Source: Pseudomonadota bacterium
GTDB lineage: Bacteria > Pseudomonadota > Gammaproteobacteria > Berkiellales > Berkiellaceae
Assembly (NCBI GenBank): GCA_018241965.1
Contig: JAFECS010000011.1
Coordinates: 1-64,000, forward strand
Direction: 5' to 3'
Length of the DNA stretch: 64,000 nt
In this document: positions 16,424 through 24,007 of the stretch, piece by piece
Position numbering within the stretch: position 1 is the stretch's first letter
How the letters are laid out: each line of letters opens with the position of its first letter
Made by a program: the position numbers and the translations under genes
Notes under the pieces: model-generated
The model's input: the letters and a program-made list of their open reading frames with translations, nothing else
Database searches by the model: none
Told to the model about the DNA's origin: nothing

Positions 16424-17431
16424 TTAGGCGGCAATTAAATAAGCACTTTTCGCAATGCGTAACCCTTTAGGACCACGATTTGAATATCTCGCACTGAAAG
16501 CTAAAAGATTAGCTTTATTTCCTATAGCATAGAAAAATCCTTGCTCAAGACCTTTTACCATGTTAACCCAACCGTGTGTAGATAAACTAATTCGCTTTAG
16601 TATAGGTTCTAATGAGGCTGCCATGGCTCCCCTTTTATCATTGCGCAGAATTCGTCCTGTTGTATCAACAAGCTCTAAATAGTCAGACAATTTAAAATCG
16701 ATAGCTGGACCATTATTTACATCATCATTATTGACGCTTGCAAAAGGGAGCAGCTTACTGGGTTGTTTAGTTTTATTAATATCGATGTTTGGCTTTTTAT
16801 TAATAGCTTTGCTTACTGCTTTAATACGTTCATAAATTGAAGTAAATGCTGATCCCTCTGGTGTTTCGGCTTGATTGGCTCTGATGGGATTCAAATCAAC
16901 ATATACCATGGCAGAAAGCAAAGCTCCTTCATCCAACAAAGCTTGCGATTTAAAACGTCCTTCCCAAAACCGACCGGTGCAATTATCTTCATTGTTAGCA
17001 AAACGTGCTATTGGTTCATTTAAACACTTCATATACCAACTTAAATCCATTAAATGATCACGCCAAAGTTGAATTTTTCTGTTTATTTCTTTATCAGAAA
17101 GTTCCTTATTGATAACTTTCTCAGCATCTCGGGGATATAGTAATTTCCAGCGATCAATAATTTCTTGCGTTTCCCAAGCCTTTGCTTGAGAAGCATTTAT
17201 GTACAAAACAACATGATAATGATTGCTCATCACTGCATAAGCACAAACTTTTATAGCGAAAATGGTTGATAGCTCAAGGATTCTACCTTCTAACCACCCT
17301 TTGCGATGAGTAAAATCTTGACCAGTTTCTCTGTCAACGCCGCATAAGTAAGTACGTCGTACACAACGCGACATGCAGTGATAATATGATGTGAGATTTA
17401 AATCTACTTTTTGTGAGCGAGGAATTGTCAT
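16424..17431 (-). CDS. REP-associated tyrosine transposase (RAYT, Y1/HUH family)
   Basis: 335 residues of the IS200-like Y1 transposase superfamily (COG1943). Seen: YYHCMSRCVRRTYLCG start typical of RAYTs, the metal-binding HUH motif as HYH (71-73, in MSNHYHVVLY), and YVDLNPIRA (Tyr177), where the catalytic Tyr of this group lies. A long C-terminal half (residues 190-335) is basic with no second domain recognised. RAYTs cut and join single-stranded DNA at REP palindromes; unlike insertion sequences they are single-copy housekeeping-like genes flanked by REPs. Here GGGACATCCAC copies lie 3' (16258-16311) and an array lies 5' (17557-17690). No terminal inverted repeats or target duplication were seen, so this is not an ordinary IS. 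Confidence 0.9.
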   Translation of the reverse strand: MTIPRSQKVDLNLTSYYHCMSRCVRRTYLCGVDRETGQDFTHRKGWLEGRILELSTIFAIKVCAYAVMSNHYHVVLYINASQAKAWETQEIIDRWKLLYPRDAEKVINKELSDKEINRKIQLWRDHLMDLSWYMKCLNEPIARFANNEDNCTGRFWEGRFKSQALLDEGALLSAMVYVDLNPIRANQAETPEGSAFTSIYERIKAVSKAINKKPNIDINKTKQPSKLLPFASVNNDDVNNGPAIDFKLSDYLELVDTTGRILRNDKRGAMAASLEPILKRISLSTHGWVNMVKGLEQGFFYAIGNKANLLAFSARYSNRGPKGLRIAKSAYLIAA

Positions 17432-17556
17432 AACAACTGCTTAGATGCTTATTCCATTAAACAACATTTAAGAACAAAATTATTGTTACAGATAATAACT
17501 ACACATTGCAAGAATTATTTTAGCGATATCTGCATATCTTTCAGTTGTTAAATAAA

Positions 17557-17690
17557 CTACGGTGGATGTCCTGTGAGCTAGAACTAGTTGTTAAATTGAC
17601 TACGCTGGATGTCCCGTAAATAACGCTGGATGTCCCGTAAATAACGCTGGATGTCCCGTAAATAAAAAATTACCGTGGGTGTCCCGCGAA
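17557..17690. repeat. REP-like array upstream of the RAYT gene, copy 10
   Basis: Five arms in the same orientation: CTACGGTGGATGTCCTG (from 17558), then ACGCTGGATGTCCCGTAAAT at 17602, 17623 and 17644 (exact 21-bp period), then TTACCGTGGGTGTCCCGCG (to about 17689). It contains no inverted partner, unlike most copies. Confidence 0.9.
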
Positions 17691-17900
17691 GAAGTTTGAT
17701 TTTTTGAGGCAATCGTTGTATTTTGCTCTCACTCAATATGAGCAATTATTAAACATGCATACTTTGAGAACTTATCAATCCTTTTGCCGCTTTGGGATGT
17801 TCTACAGCCTTAATAACGGCGTTCAAAAATTTGCTGGTTATTCTTAACCGCTCGCATCATAAAAATATAGTTATCAACTTAATAAAGTGTTTATTACTAC

Positions 17901-17917
17901 TTATGCTTTTAGCATAA
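17901..17917. promoter_or_regulatory. Inverted repeat before the 17940 gene
   Basis: TTATGCT and AGCATAA flank a TTT loop, a perfect 7-bp inverted repeat 22 bases before the ATG. It could be an operator or an mRNA hairpin near the ribosome site. Confidence 0.4.
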
Positions 17918-17939
17918 ATTTCCAGCAAGGAGCACAGCA

Positions 17940-19253
17940 ATGTTAAATGGTGTTTTAGCATGGGTTGGTGGGTTTGTTCAGCAAACAGCCACCACAAACA
18001 CAGCACAAGAAATAGCCAGTGACATTGCCGACATCCATTATAATAACAAACGCGGCGCCGCTATTTTCAACCTTGTTACATCCGCATTATTCATGGGGGG
18101 TGGCGCAGTTCTTTTTGTCTTAGAGCCCAGCATCAATGCCTATTTTTCAAAGGTCCTCTTACAAGGCTTTCCTTTTTTAGGCAACATCGCGGCAAGTGTA
18201 TTTACCGGCATCATAGGCGCATGGTTTGGCGGCGGCTTTGGTACTAATGTTGCTAAAGAATTAGAACGCTATTATGAAGCCCGTGGTGGCAATCACACCA
18301 ACGGAGAATACAATATCTCCGATAGCACAATTAATAACATTATCAACGCCAACCCTATTCATATAAACCCTCAAGATTTGCTCAATGTCCTCGGGCAAGG
18401 AGCCGCTAATGCCGGCAATGCACCCTTGCAAGCAGCAGTTCAAGATCTTGAGCAAGGGCTACAACAAGGCCTGTTTAATAATCTTCATTTAGATCAACAA
18501 AGCTTAAGTGCCATGTTAAATGAAGTAGTTAATCTTATCGATGAGCATCGTAATGACGGCACCGGAGCCAAAAAAGAGCTTAAATATGCGCTTTTGAGTG
18601 CCACCCGACAATTAAACTTGCAACCCTTAAACGATTTATATGCCAAAAATGATACAAAAAGAGAAGCGAGGGTTCAAATAGCAAGAAATGTTGCAAACTA
18701 CCTTGGTCACCCCATTGATACTGCACAAATGAATAACCCTGCTGATAGGGAATTTGCTATAAGGGATCAAGCACCACGAAATGCCCAAAGAATGGCAAGA
18801 CGTCGCCGACCAGCGCAAAGAGCTGTACCGGCAGAACATGTTGAGCTTGCGCGTGCCGTTGAGGTACAACCCGCAGGACAAGAAGCTCCTCTTCCGCAAC
18901 AACAAGTTGGTGGTGCACCGCTTGCAGGCGCACCCAATCCACAGGCACAGCACCAACCTGCTCCACAACCACCACAACAGCTACATGAAGAGCAAATGGT
19001 ACCTGTGGTAGGGCCATTTAGAAATACGCTTGAATACTACCGAAACTTACATAGTGGCAAAGTGGTTGATCCAAGGCGTAGTCATCCTATCACGCCTCAA
19101 GATGCTAATTTTCATTTAACTCCTGCAGAAAGAGCAGAGCTATTAACTTTGGTTCAACTGACTGTTCATCAACAAAAATCAAAGCAGGTGGCAAGCCGTG
19201 TAACTGCTGAACCCATTAGTCGCGTTTATAGAGGCGGAAGAAGGGCACGATAA
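17940..19253 (+). CDS. Membrane protein with Pro/Gln-rich tail, uncharacterised
   Basis: 437 residues; AAGGAG lies 8 bases before the ATG. Two hydrophobic segments (about 40-60, AIFNLVTSALFMGGGAVLFVL, and about 75-100, GFPFLGNIAASVFTGIIGAW) suggest a membrane hairpin. Residues 110-250 are polar, Asn/Gln-rich helices; an Arg-rich patch (ARRRRPAQR) and then a low-complexity Pro/Gln/Ala stretch (about 305-355) follow, and the last 70 residues look folded again with a basic end (YRGGRRAR). No known domain. The layout resembles the protein at 59445-60890, also membrane plus Pro/Gln-rich tail. Function unknown. A REP-like terminator lies just past the stop. Confidence 0.65.
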   Translation: MLNGVLAWVGGFVQQTATTNTAQEIASDIADIHYNNKRGAAIFNLVTSALFMGGGAVLFVLEPSINAYFSKVLLQGFPFLGNIAASVFTGIIGAWFGGGFGTNVAKELERYYEARGGNHTNGEYNISDSTINNIINANPIHINPQDLLNVLGQGAANAGNAPLQAAVQDLEQGLQQGLFNNLHLDQQSLSAMLNEVVNLIDEHRNDGTGAKKELKYALLSATRQLNLQPLNDLYAKNDTKREARVQIARNVANYLGHPIDTAQMNNPADREFAIRDQAPRNAQRMARRRRPAQRAVPAEHVELARAVEVQPAGQEAPLPQQQVGGAPLAGAPNPQAQHQPAPQPPQQLHEEQMVPVVGPFRNTLEYYRNLHSGKVVDPRRSHPITPQDANFHLTPAERAELLTLVQLTVHQQKSKQVASRVTAEPISRVYRGGRRAR

Positions 19254-19256
19254 TTT

Positions 19257-19316
19257 CCCGGGAAATTTCCCGGGACACCCACTGTAACTTTTAATTACTG
19301 TGGGTGTCCCGGGAAC
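19257..19316. repeat. REP-like near-perfect palindrome, copy 11
   Basis: CCCGGGACACCCACTGTAA and TTACTGTGGGTGTCCCGGG face each other across about 7 bases with one mismatch in 19 pairs. A CCCGGGAAATTTCCCGGGA stretch precedes it. It lies between two convergent genes and is the best-preserved member of the family. Confidence 0.92.
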
Positions 19317-19321
19317 ACTAT

Positions 19322-19921
19322 TTACTGTGTTTTTGAACGCGGTCTGACAAAACCATCAATTTCTTCAAGCTTGCTAGCGGCACTGCGCTGCAAACCTTCA
19401 ACAGTCTCTAATCTTCTTCCAAAGGCAGGCAAATGTTGGGTATGCTCATGAACCGCATTTGCTGTTTTATTAATTCCAAGCAACGTTTTACCATTTTCAT
19501 CAAGCTTTGAAAGTACCTCACGCAATTGCAGCATAATCGAACTAAAATTATTGTTTAAACCAAGGGTTGCTGATGCGCTGTTATTTGCTGCACCTGTAAC
19601 GCCAAGCATATTGCGATCTACCGCATCAAGCTTACCACTTAAAGTTTGCAGATCTCTTTTTATGCCTGGAATTGAATCGAGGTTTCTTTCTTTTTCAGAT
19701 TCACGTTCCACTCTATTTTTTTTACGATATTTCCAAGCAATTAATAGTGAGCCGCCTACCACGACTATGGAGCCAATTAAGCTTAAATTTGGATATTGCT
19801 GACGTGCATGTTCATAAGCAGATCCTACACTTGACCAAAAGGGCGTTGTGACAGAGCTTAAGTGCCCTTCAATACTTTGTAACAATGACGCACCAGAACT
19901 AGGCCCAAACCAACCAGCCAT
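19322..19921 (-). CDS. Single-pass membrane protein with coiled-coil/helical body
   Basis: 199 residues from the ATG at 19921, which has AAGGAG 5 bases upstream (a GTG two codons earlier is also open). One membrane segment near 50-65 (LSLIGSIVVVGGSLLIAW) is followed by a basic RKKNRVERESEKER stop-transfer stretch. The remaining 130 residues repeat a heptad-like pattern around SGKLDAVDRNMLGV and LDENGKTLLGI, so a coiled coil is likely. No known domain. It faces the membrane protein at 17940 in convergent orientation, and the two may work together, but that is a guess. Confidence 0.6.
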   Translation of the reverse strand: MAGWFGPSSGASLLQSIEGHLSSVTTPFWSSVGSAYEHARQQYPNLSLIGSIVVVGGSLLIAWKYRKKNRVERESEKERNLDSIPGIKRDLQTLSGKLDAVDRNMLGVTGAANNSASATLGLNNNFSSIMLQLREVLSKLDENGKTLLGINKTANAVHEHTQHLPAFGRRLETVEGLQRSAASKLEEIDGFVRPRSKTQ

Positions 19922-20065
19922 AAACACTCCTTATTTGTCAATTTGCCAACTATTGGATTTTTTTTGCCATAAGTTTTTAACATATCTTCAATTAAAACAG
20001 AAATTTTTTAAGCTACTGAGTTTTAAATTTACTGTTTGTGGGATAGCTGATATCTAAAAATATCT

Positions 20066-20126
20066 CTTTAAAGTGGGTGTCCCGGGAAGATGTCCCGGGA
20101 ACAGTTTACGGTGGGTGTCCCAGGAA
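20066..20126. repeat. REP-like copies, copy 12
   Basis: AAAGTGGGTGTCCCGGGAAGA, then TGTCCCGGGAACA, then TTTACGGTGGGTGTCCCAGG: three arms in the same orientation, the middle one lacking GTGGG. They end just 5 bases before the stop codon side of the LRR gene. Confidence 0.85.
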
Positions 20127-20131
20127 GTTCT

Positions 20132-21589
20132 TCACCTTCTGTTTCTTTTTAAGCTTCCTTCCTCATCAGACGGGTATCCAACATCTTCACTCTCTTGCTC
20201 ACTTTGGCTTTCAGGCGAGTCTTGTGCTTGTGCAATATCGGAATTCTCCGAACTTTGTGTTTCTGAACTTTCGGATGAATTTTCTAGCGCAGCTAACTGA
20301 TCCTGTATAAGTTTTCTTTGTACTTCTTGCTCTCGAATTAGATTTTCTACAACTTGGCTAACGCGTGCATTGTCAAAGGGTAATAACGGTCCTCGTTCTA
20401 GTAACCCGGTTGCTATTACTCTTGCTCTTAAGTGCAAAACGCTTTCCCAACGCTGTTCTTCTGTCTCAGAATCGACATCGGTGTCAGATTCAATGTCAAC
20501 ATCCTCGCGCTGGTCATCCAAACACTCATTTGCCCATTTTTTGCCAAATTTGGCAACCAGATTATCAGGTATTCTAGACAATCTATTTGTGTAAAGATTT
20601 AAGCCCGTATTCGATTGTTCATCAAAGGCAGCTAAATTATCAAGATGTTCTATCGAAAGTGTATCCAAATAGTTCCTACTACAATTAAGATCTTCAACTA
20701 CACTGCTGTTGACGGTTAAGGCTTTTAAATGGTTATTCGAACAATCTAAAAAACGCATCGCCAACAACCCATCAAGAAGAAGTGATTTTAATTTATTGTT
20801 ATGTACAGCCACTCCTATTAGTTTCTTAAATGATCTTAAGTCTAATGTGCCTCTTAAATAATTGTTGTTAAAACAAATATGTTCAAGCGACGGTAAATTT
20901 TCAAGCTTCAGAACTTTCATCCCATTTGATTCGCAATCAAATATTTGCAAGCGCGGTAAATTCTTTATATTTAATACTCGAATTTTATTATTGCTACAGT
21001 TTAACTCCCGCAGATTGTTAAAATAGTTTCTGTATTGCGCCATCAAGGATTCAGGAAGCCGTGTAATTCCCAAGCTTTGTAAATTTAATTTTCTTCTGCC
21101 AAAGGTTGATGAGTTTACAATAACGTTTATATTGATATCATCGATAATTTGGTTAATTGCCTCCAAGCGATTAAGGCAAGGCAACTCATCCAACTTTACT
21201 TCTTCCAAATTCATTTTCACCACTTGTGGATGGTGCTTGCGAAGATAGGCTATTTCTTTTTCCTGTGCTAGTTGAACTTTCTTCAATGCGGCAAGATATT
21301 CGTTTAAGTGATCATCGGTACTGAAACACACCGGCAAAGTATCATCTAAGCGACAAAGCCGTTGGTATAAAGTAAAGACAACTGATTCTTTCACGGCAAC
21401 CGTTATCTTGCCATCATCACTGGCTACTGCTTGAGTACCTGCTTGCAAGAATAATTTGCATGAGCGAACAAAATGATTAAAATCTAATGGCTTAACGAGG
21501 TAGTCTGCCACCAATGACCAAAGTTGCGATGTTGGCCCTAATGCTCTTGCATTAACGCCTGTTGTTGGAGCGCCGTAATTTAACATCAT
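20132..21589 (-). CDS. Leucine-rich-repeat protein
   Basis: 485 residues from the ATG at 21589, with AAAAGGTG 3-8 bases upstream (the next codon is also ATG); the longer open frame adds 23 residues and enters the repeat upstream. Residues 1-150 are helical; about 165-345 hold roughly eight irregular LRR units of 20-24 residues with the LxxLxCxxNxL pattern (RELNCSNNKIRVLNI, LRFLDCSNNHLKAL). Such units form a curved solenoid for protein binding. The last 100 residues are strongly acidic then polar (DVDIESDTDVDSETEEQ), ending in KRNRR. No signal peptide. REP-like copies flank the gene on both sides. A host-directed role is plausible by analogy with Legionella and Coxiella effectors, not shown. 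Confidence 0.82.
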   Translation of the reverse strand: MMLNYGAPTTGVNARALGPTSQLWSLVADYLVKPLDFNHFVRSCKLFLQAGTQAVASDDGKITVAVKESVVFTLYQRLCRLDDTLPVCFSTDDHLNEYLAALKKVQLAQEKEIAYLRKHHPQVVKMNLEEVKLDELPCLNRLEAINQIIDDININVIVNSSTFGRRKLNLQSLGITRLPESLMAQYRNYFNNLRELNCSNNKIRVLNIKNLPRLQIFDCESNGMKVLKLENLPSLEHICFNNNYLRGTLDLRSFKKLIGVAVHNNKLKSLLLDGLLAMRFLDCSNNHLKALTVNSSVVEDLNCSRNYLDTLSIEHLDNLAAFDEQSNTGLNLYTNRLSRIPDNLVAKFGKKWANECLDDQREDVDIESDTDVDSETEEQRWESVLHLRARVIATGLLERGPLLPFDNARVSQVVENLIREQEVQRKLIQDQLAALENSSESSETQSSENSDIAQAQDSPESQSEQESEDVGYPSDEEGSLKRNRR

Positions 21590-21645
21590 GTACACCTTTT
21601 CAAAATTTATAGAAAACCTTAACTGGAAGATTTTTTTGGAGATTT

Positions 21646-21690
21646 CCGGGACAAGCAATTTAATTAAAAGTTAAAGTGGGTGTCCCGGGG
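21646..21690. repeat. REP-like repeat with eroded left arm, copy 13
   Basis: The left part reads CCGGGACAAGCAATTTAA, lacking CACCCAC; the right arm GTTAAAGTGGGTGTCCCGGGG is intact. It lies between the LRR gene and the leftward gene at 21716. Confidence 0.75.
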
Positions 21691-21715
21691 AGTTTTTTAA
21701 ACTAGGCATCATTGA

Positions 21716-22441
21716 TTAACGAGAATGCCTCAACTGTCTACGCTGATGATTGCTTGGCTGCGGCGCAGTTTCTTTTAGCTTTCTCAGCTCGTCAAATAAA
21801 TTCGTTATTTTAGCTCTTGATACAAGAATAAACTCGTCGGAATTGACAACCTCATTCGATGCTTCTACAAGAGAACTTTTCTTAGATTTAGTTACATCGT
21901 CGGCAACTGTTGGAGTTAAGCTGGGAACTTTTTTAGCGGGCATTTCAGGTAAAGCTTTTGTGCTATCTCTTGGCCTTGAACTTTGTGCAGCAGCAGGGAT
22001 AACAGGTGGTAACTCGCCTATTTTAGACTGATTAAGCTTTTTCCTTGCTTCAAAGGCGACGACATAGGCATGAACATATTCATCTACAGCTGCATCTTTC
22101 TTGAATTCTTTTTTTGCTTTTTCATGCAACAAGGTCAAATTAATCGGACGCCCTTTTTTTACAGCATCTGCACCACGTTTTGTCCCTAAATGTCTGGCAA
22201 TAAAAGTAGAATCAACTTTTGCGAGAGCTTCTTTATAGCTTTTTTCATATTGTTCAATATAAATATTGGCGTCACTTTCAAACTCTTTTTTTGCTTTACT
22301 GCGCATTTTGTTCATATCAACATTATGCTGCCCAGATATTAACACCGCTCTGGTTGCACGTCTTTTGGCAAGTGCAAGCACATTAGGATATTCCCTGGTT
22401 TTCTCAGATGATGTCTCATCGAGATCTGAAGATTGGATCAT
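21716..22441 (-). CDS. Uncharacterised basic, helical protein
   Basis: 241 residues from the ATG at 22441, chosen because AAGAGGTG is about 5 bases upstream; the longer frame adds an N-terminal piece without a site. The chain is Lys/Glu/Ala-rich. Residues about 30-130 repeat a motif (KKEFESDANIYIEQYEKSYKEAL, seen in two related forms at about 50 and 112). The middle is Pro/Ser-rich and unstructured, and the end returns to helix (ITNLFDELRKLKETAP). No domain recognised. It lies between the LRR gene and the ankyrin-like array, all leftward, with a 27-base stretch and a REP-like copy separating it from the LRR gene. Function unknown. Confidence 0.55.
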   Translation of the reverse strand: MIQSSDLDETSSEKTREYPNVLALAKRRATRAVLISGQHNVDMNKMRSKAKKEFESDANIYIEQYEKSYKEALAKVDSTFIARHLGTKRGADAVKKGRPINLTLLHEKAKKEFKKDAAVDEYVHAYVVAFEARKKLNQSKIGELPPVIPAAAQSSRPRDSTKALPEMPAKKVPSLTPTVADDVTKSKKSSLVEASNEVVNSDEFILVSRAKITNLFDELRKLKETAPQPSNHQRRQLRHSR

Positions 22442-22614
22442 ACGCCCACCTCTTAGTAAGTTACTAAAATAGAAGCGTATGTTAACCCAAATGAACAATT
22501 CAGTCTGTGGTAAAAAATTATGCTACTAAATTCTTTCTTTCCTTTTTTCCTTCCTTATTTCTTTTGCCTATAATGAAAATCTATCGATAATATATAGACA
22601 CGAAAACCTAATAT

Positions 22615-23988
22615 TCAAGTTGGTTTGTATTTTGCTGGCATCGTATTGCTGATATCTTGTAAAGATCGCACATCTACAAGGCTTAGTGGTGCAGTATTGC
22701 CGGCGGTGGGCTTTTCAGCATTGTTCAAACGTGCTTGAGGGCTAAACACCATCAGCACTTGCCCCTTATCATTGGCAGCTTCATTCCGATTTTCTGATGG
22801 TATCTTTTCTATTTTATCTAGCTTTTCGGGGGGCGTGATTTTTGCCGAAAAATACTGCGCGACTTGTGGCTGGTTACCCATAGCCGCATTTTGCCAAATC
22901 ACATAATAATCGGGTTTTTCAGGCGCTTTGATTTTACTTATAAAATACTCCGCAACTTGCTGATGGCCACCCATAGCCGCATTTGCCGCCACCCAATTAT
23001 AGTTATAACCTTGTTTTTCAGGCGCATTAATTTTTCCTAAAAAGTACTCTGCTATTTGTTGATAACCACCCTTCGCTGCCGCTGATGCAACCGAAAGATA
23101 ATCTGGTTCTTTAGGCGCTATAATTTTTCCTAAAAAGTATTCCGCTATTTGTTGGTGACCATTTTTCGCTGCCTCTAATGCCACCCAATTATAATATCGA
23201 TCTGCAGGATCAATAATTTTATCTAAAAAATATTCGGCTACTTGTTGATGGCCGCCCATAGCCGCATGTCCCGCCACGCCATTATAATCTCGTTCTTCAG
23301 GATCTTTAATCTCTCCTAAATAATTTTCCGCTATTTGTTGATGACCATTTTTCGCAACTTTTGATGCCACCGCATTATAATCTCGATATTCATCGTTGAT
23401 TTTTCCTAAAAAATATCCGGCTTCTTTATAATAGCCACCTTCAGCGGCATATCCGGCTACAAAATTATAAGTTTCTTCTTCAGGATCCTTAATTTTACTT
23501 AAAAAATATTCGGCTATTTTTTGATGGCCACCAAAGGCTGCTAATCCGGCACATCCTTCATAATCTCTCCTTTCAGGATCTCTTCTATTTAAAAAATTCA
23601 TCGCCAGTTCTTGGTGGCCATACTGGGCGGCAAGATATGCAACATCGTTATAATTTACCACCAAATCATTTGGCACTTTATCTAACAATTCATTAACAAG
23701 CACTAAATGATTCCCTTTGAAGGCACCTTCAATAAAATCTAAAAAACGTGCCCCTTTGCTTGCGAGAAATAGGCAAGCTTGCTTTTTATTCTCCATCGCT
23801 AAATACATGGCTGCATTTAAGTGCTTGCTGTCTTTTACATGGATGCTAAAATTATGCCCCAAAAGCAATTCTATTTGTTTCTCGCTAGCGCTTTTGTCTT
23901 CCGGTGTGGATGCCAGCACATATTTTTTAGCTCCTTGCACTAGATCTTTAATAAAATTATCAACAACATTATTTTGTCCTGAAAGCAT
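22615..23988 (-). CDS. Ankyrin-like repeat protein, member C of a three-gene tandem family
   Basis: 457 residues. A header (residues about 8-100) with pattern VDNFIKDLV...SIHVKD...NAAMYLAMENKKQACLFL...GAFKGNHLVLVNELLD is followed by about ten 33-residue units of the form NxVAxxAAxxGHQQxAEYFLxKI, ending in a polar tail (DISNTMPAK). The G-H-x-x-x-A-x-x-x-L spacing resembles the ankyrin helix pair, so these read as divergent ankyrin repeats. This member carries one header. TAAGAGGTATTT precedes its ATG, as in the gene to the right. A scaffolding or host-protein-binding role is inferred. Confidence 0.78.
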   Translation of the reverse strand: MLSGQNNVVDNFIKDLVQGAKKYVLASTPEDKSASEKQIELLLGHNFSIHVKDSKHLNAAMYLAMENKKQACLFLASKGARFLDFIEGAFKGNHLVLVNELLDKVPNDLVVNYNDVAYLAAQYGHQELAMNFLNRRDPERRDYEGCAGLAAFGGHQKIAEYFLSKIKDPEEETYNFVAGYAAEGGYYKEAGYFLGKINDEYRDYNAVASKVAKNGHQQIAENYLGEIKDPEERDYNGVAGHAAMGGHQQVAEYFLDKIIDPADRYYNWVALEAAKNGHQQIAEYFLGKIIAPKEPDYLSVASAAAKGGYQQIAEYFLGKINAPEKQGYNYNWVAANAAMGGHQQVAEYFISKIKAPEKPDYYVIWQNAAMGNQPQVAQYFSAKITPPEKLDKIEKIPSENRNEAANDKGQVLMVFSPQARLNNAEKPTAGNTAPLSLVDVRSLQDISNTMPAKYKPT

Positions 23989-24007
23989 AAATACCTCTTA
24001 CTACATT

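Larger units (their letters stand above)
17432..17939. other. Long gap upstream of the RAYT gene
   Basis: Holds the repeat array at 17557-17690, a TTATGCT/AGCATAA inverted repeat at 17901-17917, and otherwise AT-rich sequence that must contain the promoters of the leftward RAYT gene and the rightward gene at 17940. No open frame of note. Confidence 0.55.

Noticed and set aside
16424..17431. Reading the transposase as part of an ordinary insertion sequence
   Set aside because: No terminal inverted repeats, no target duplication and no tnpB; motifs and flanking repeats fit a RAYT.
17602..17664. Three 21-bp tandem repeats taken for a CRISPR array
   Set aside because: There are no spacers between units (they abut), no cas genes in the window, and the unit is a REP-like arm.
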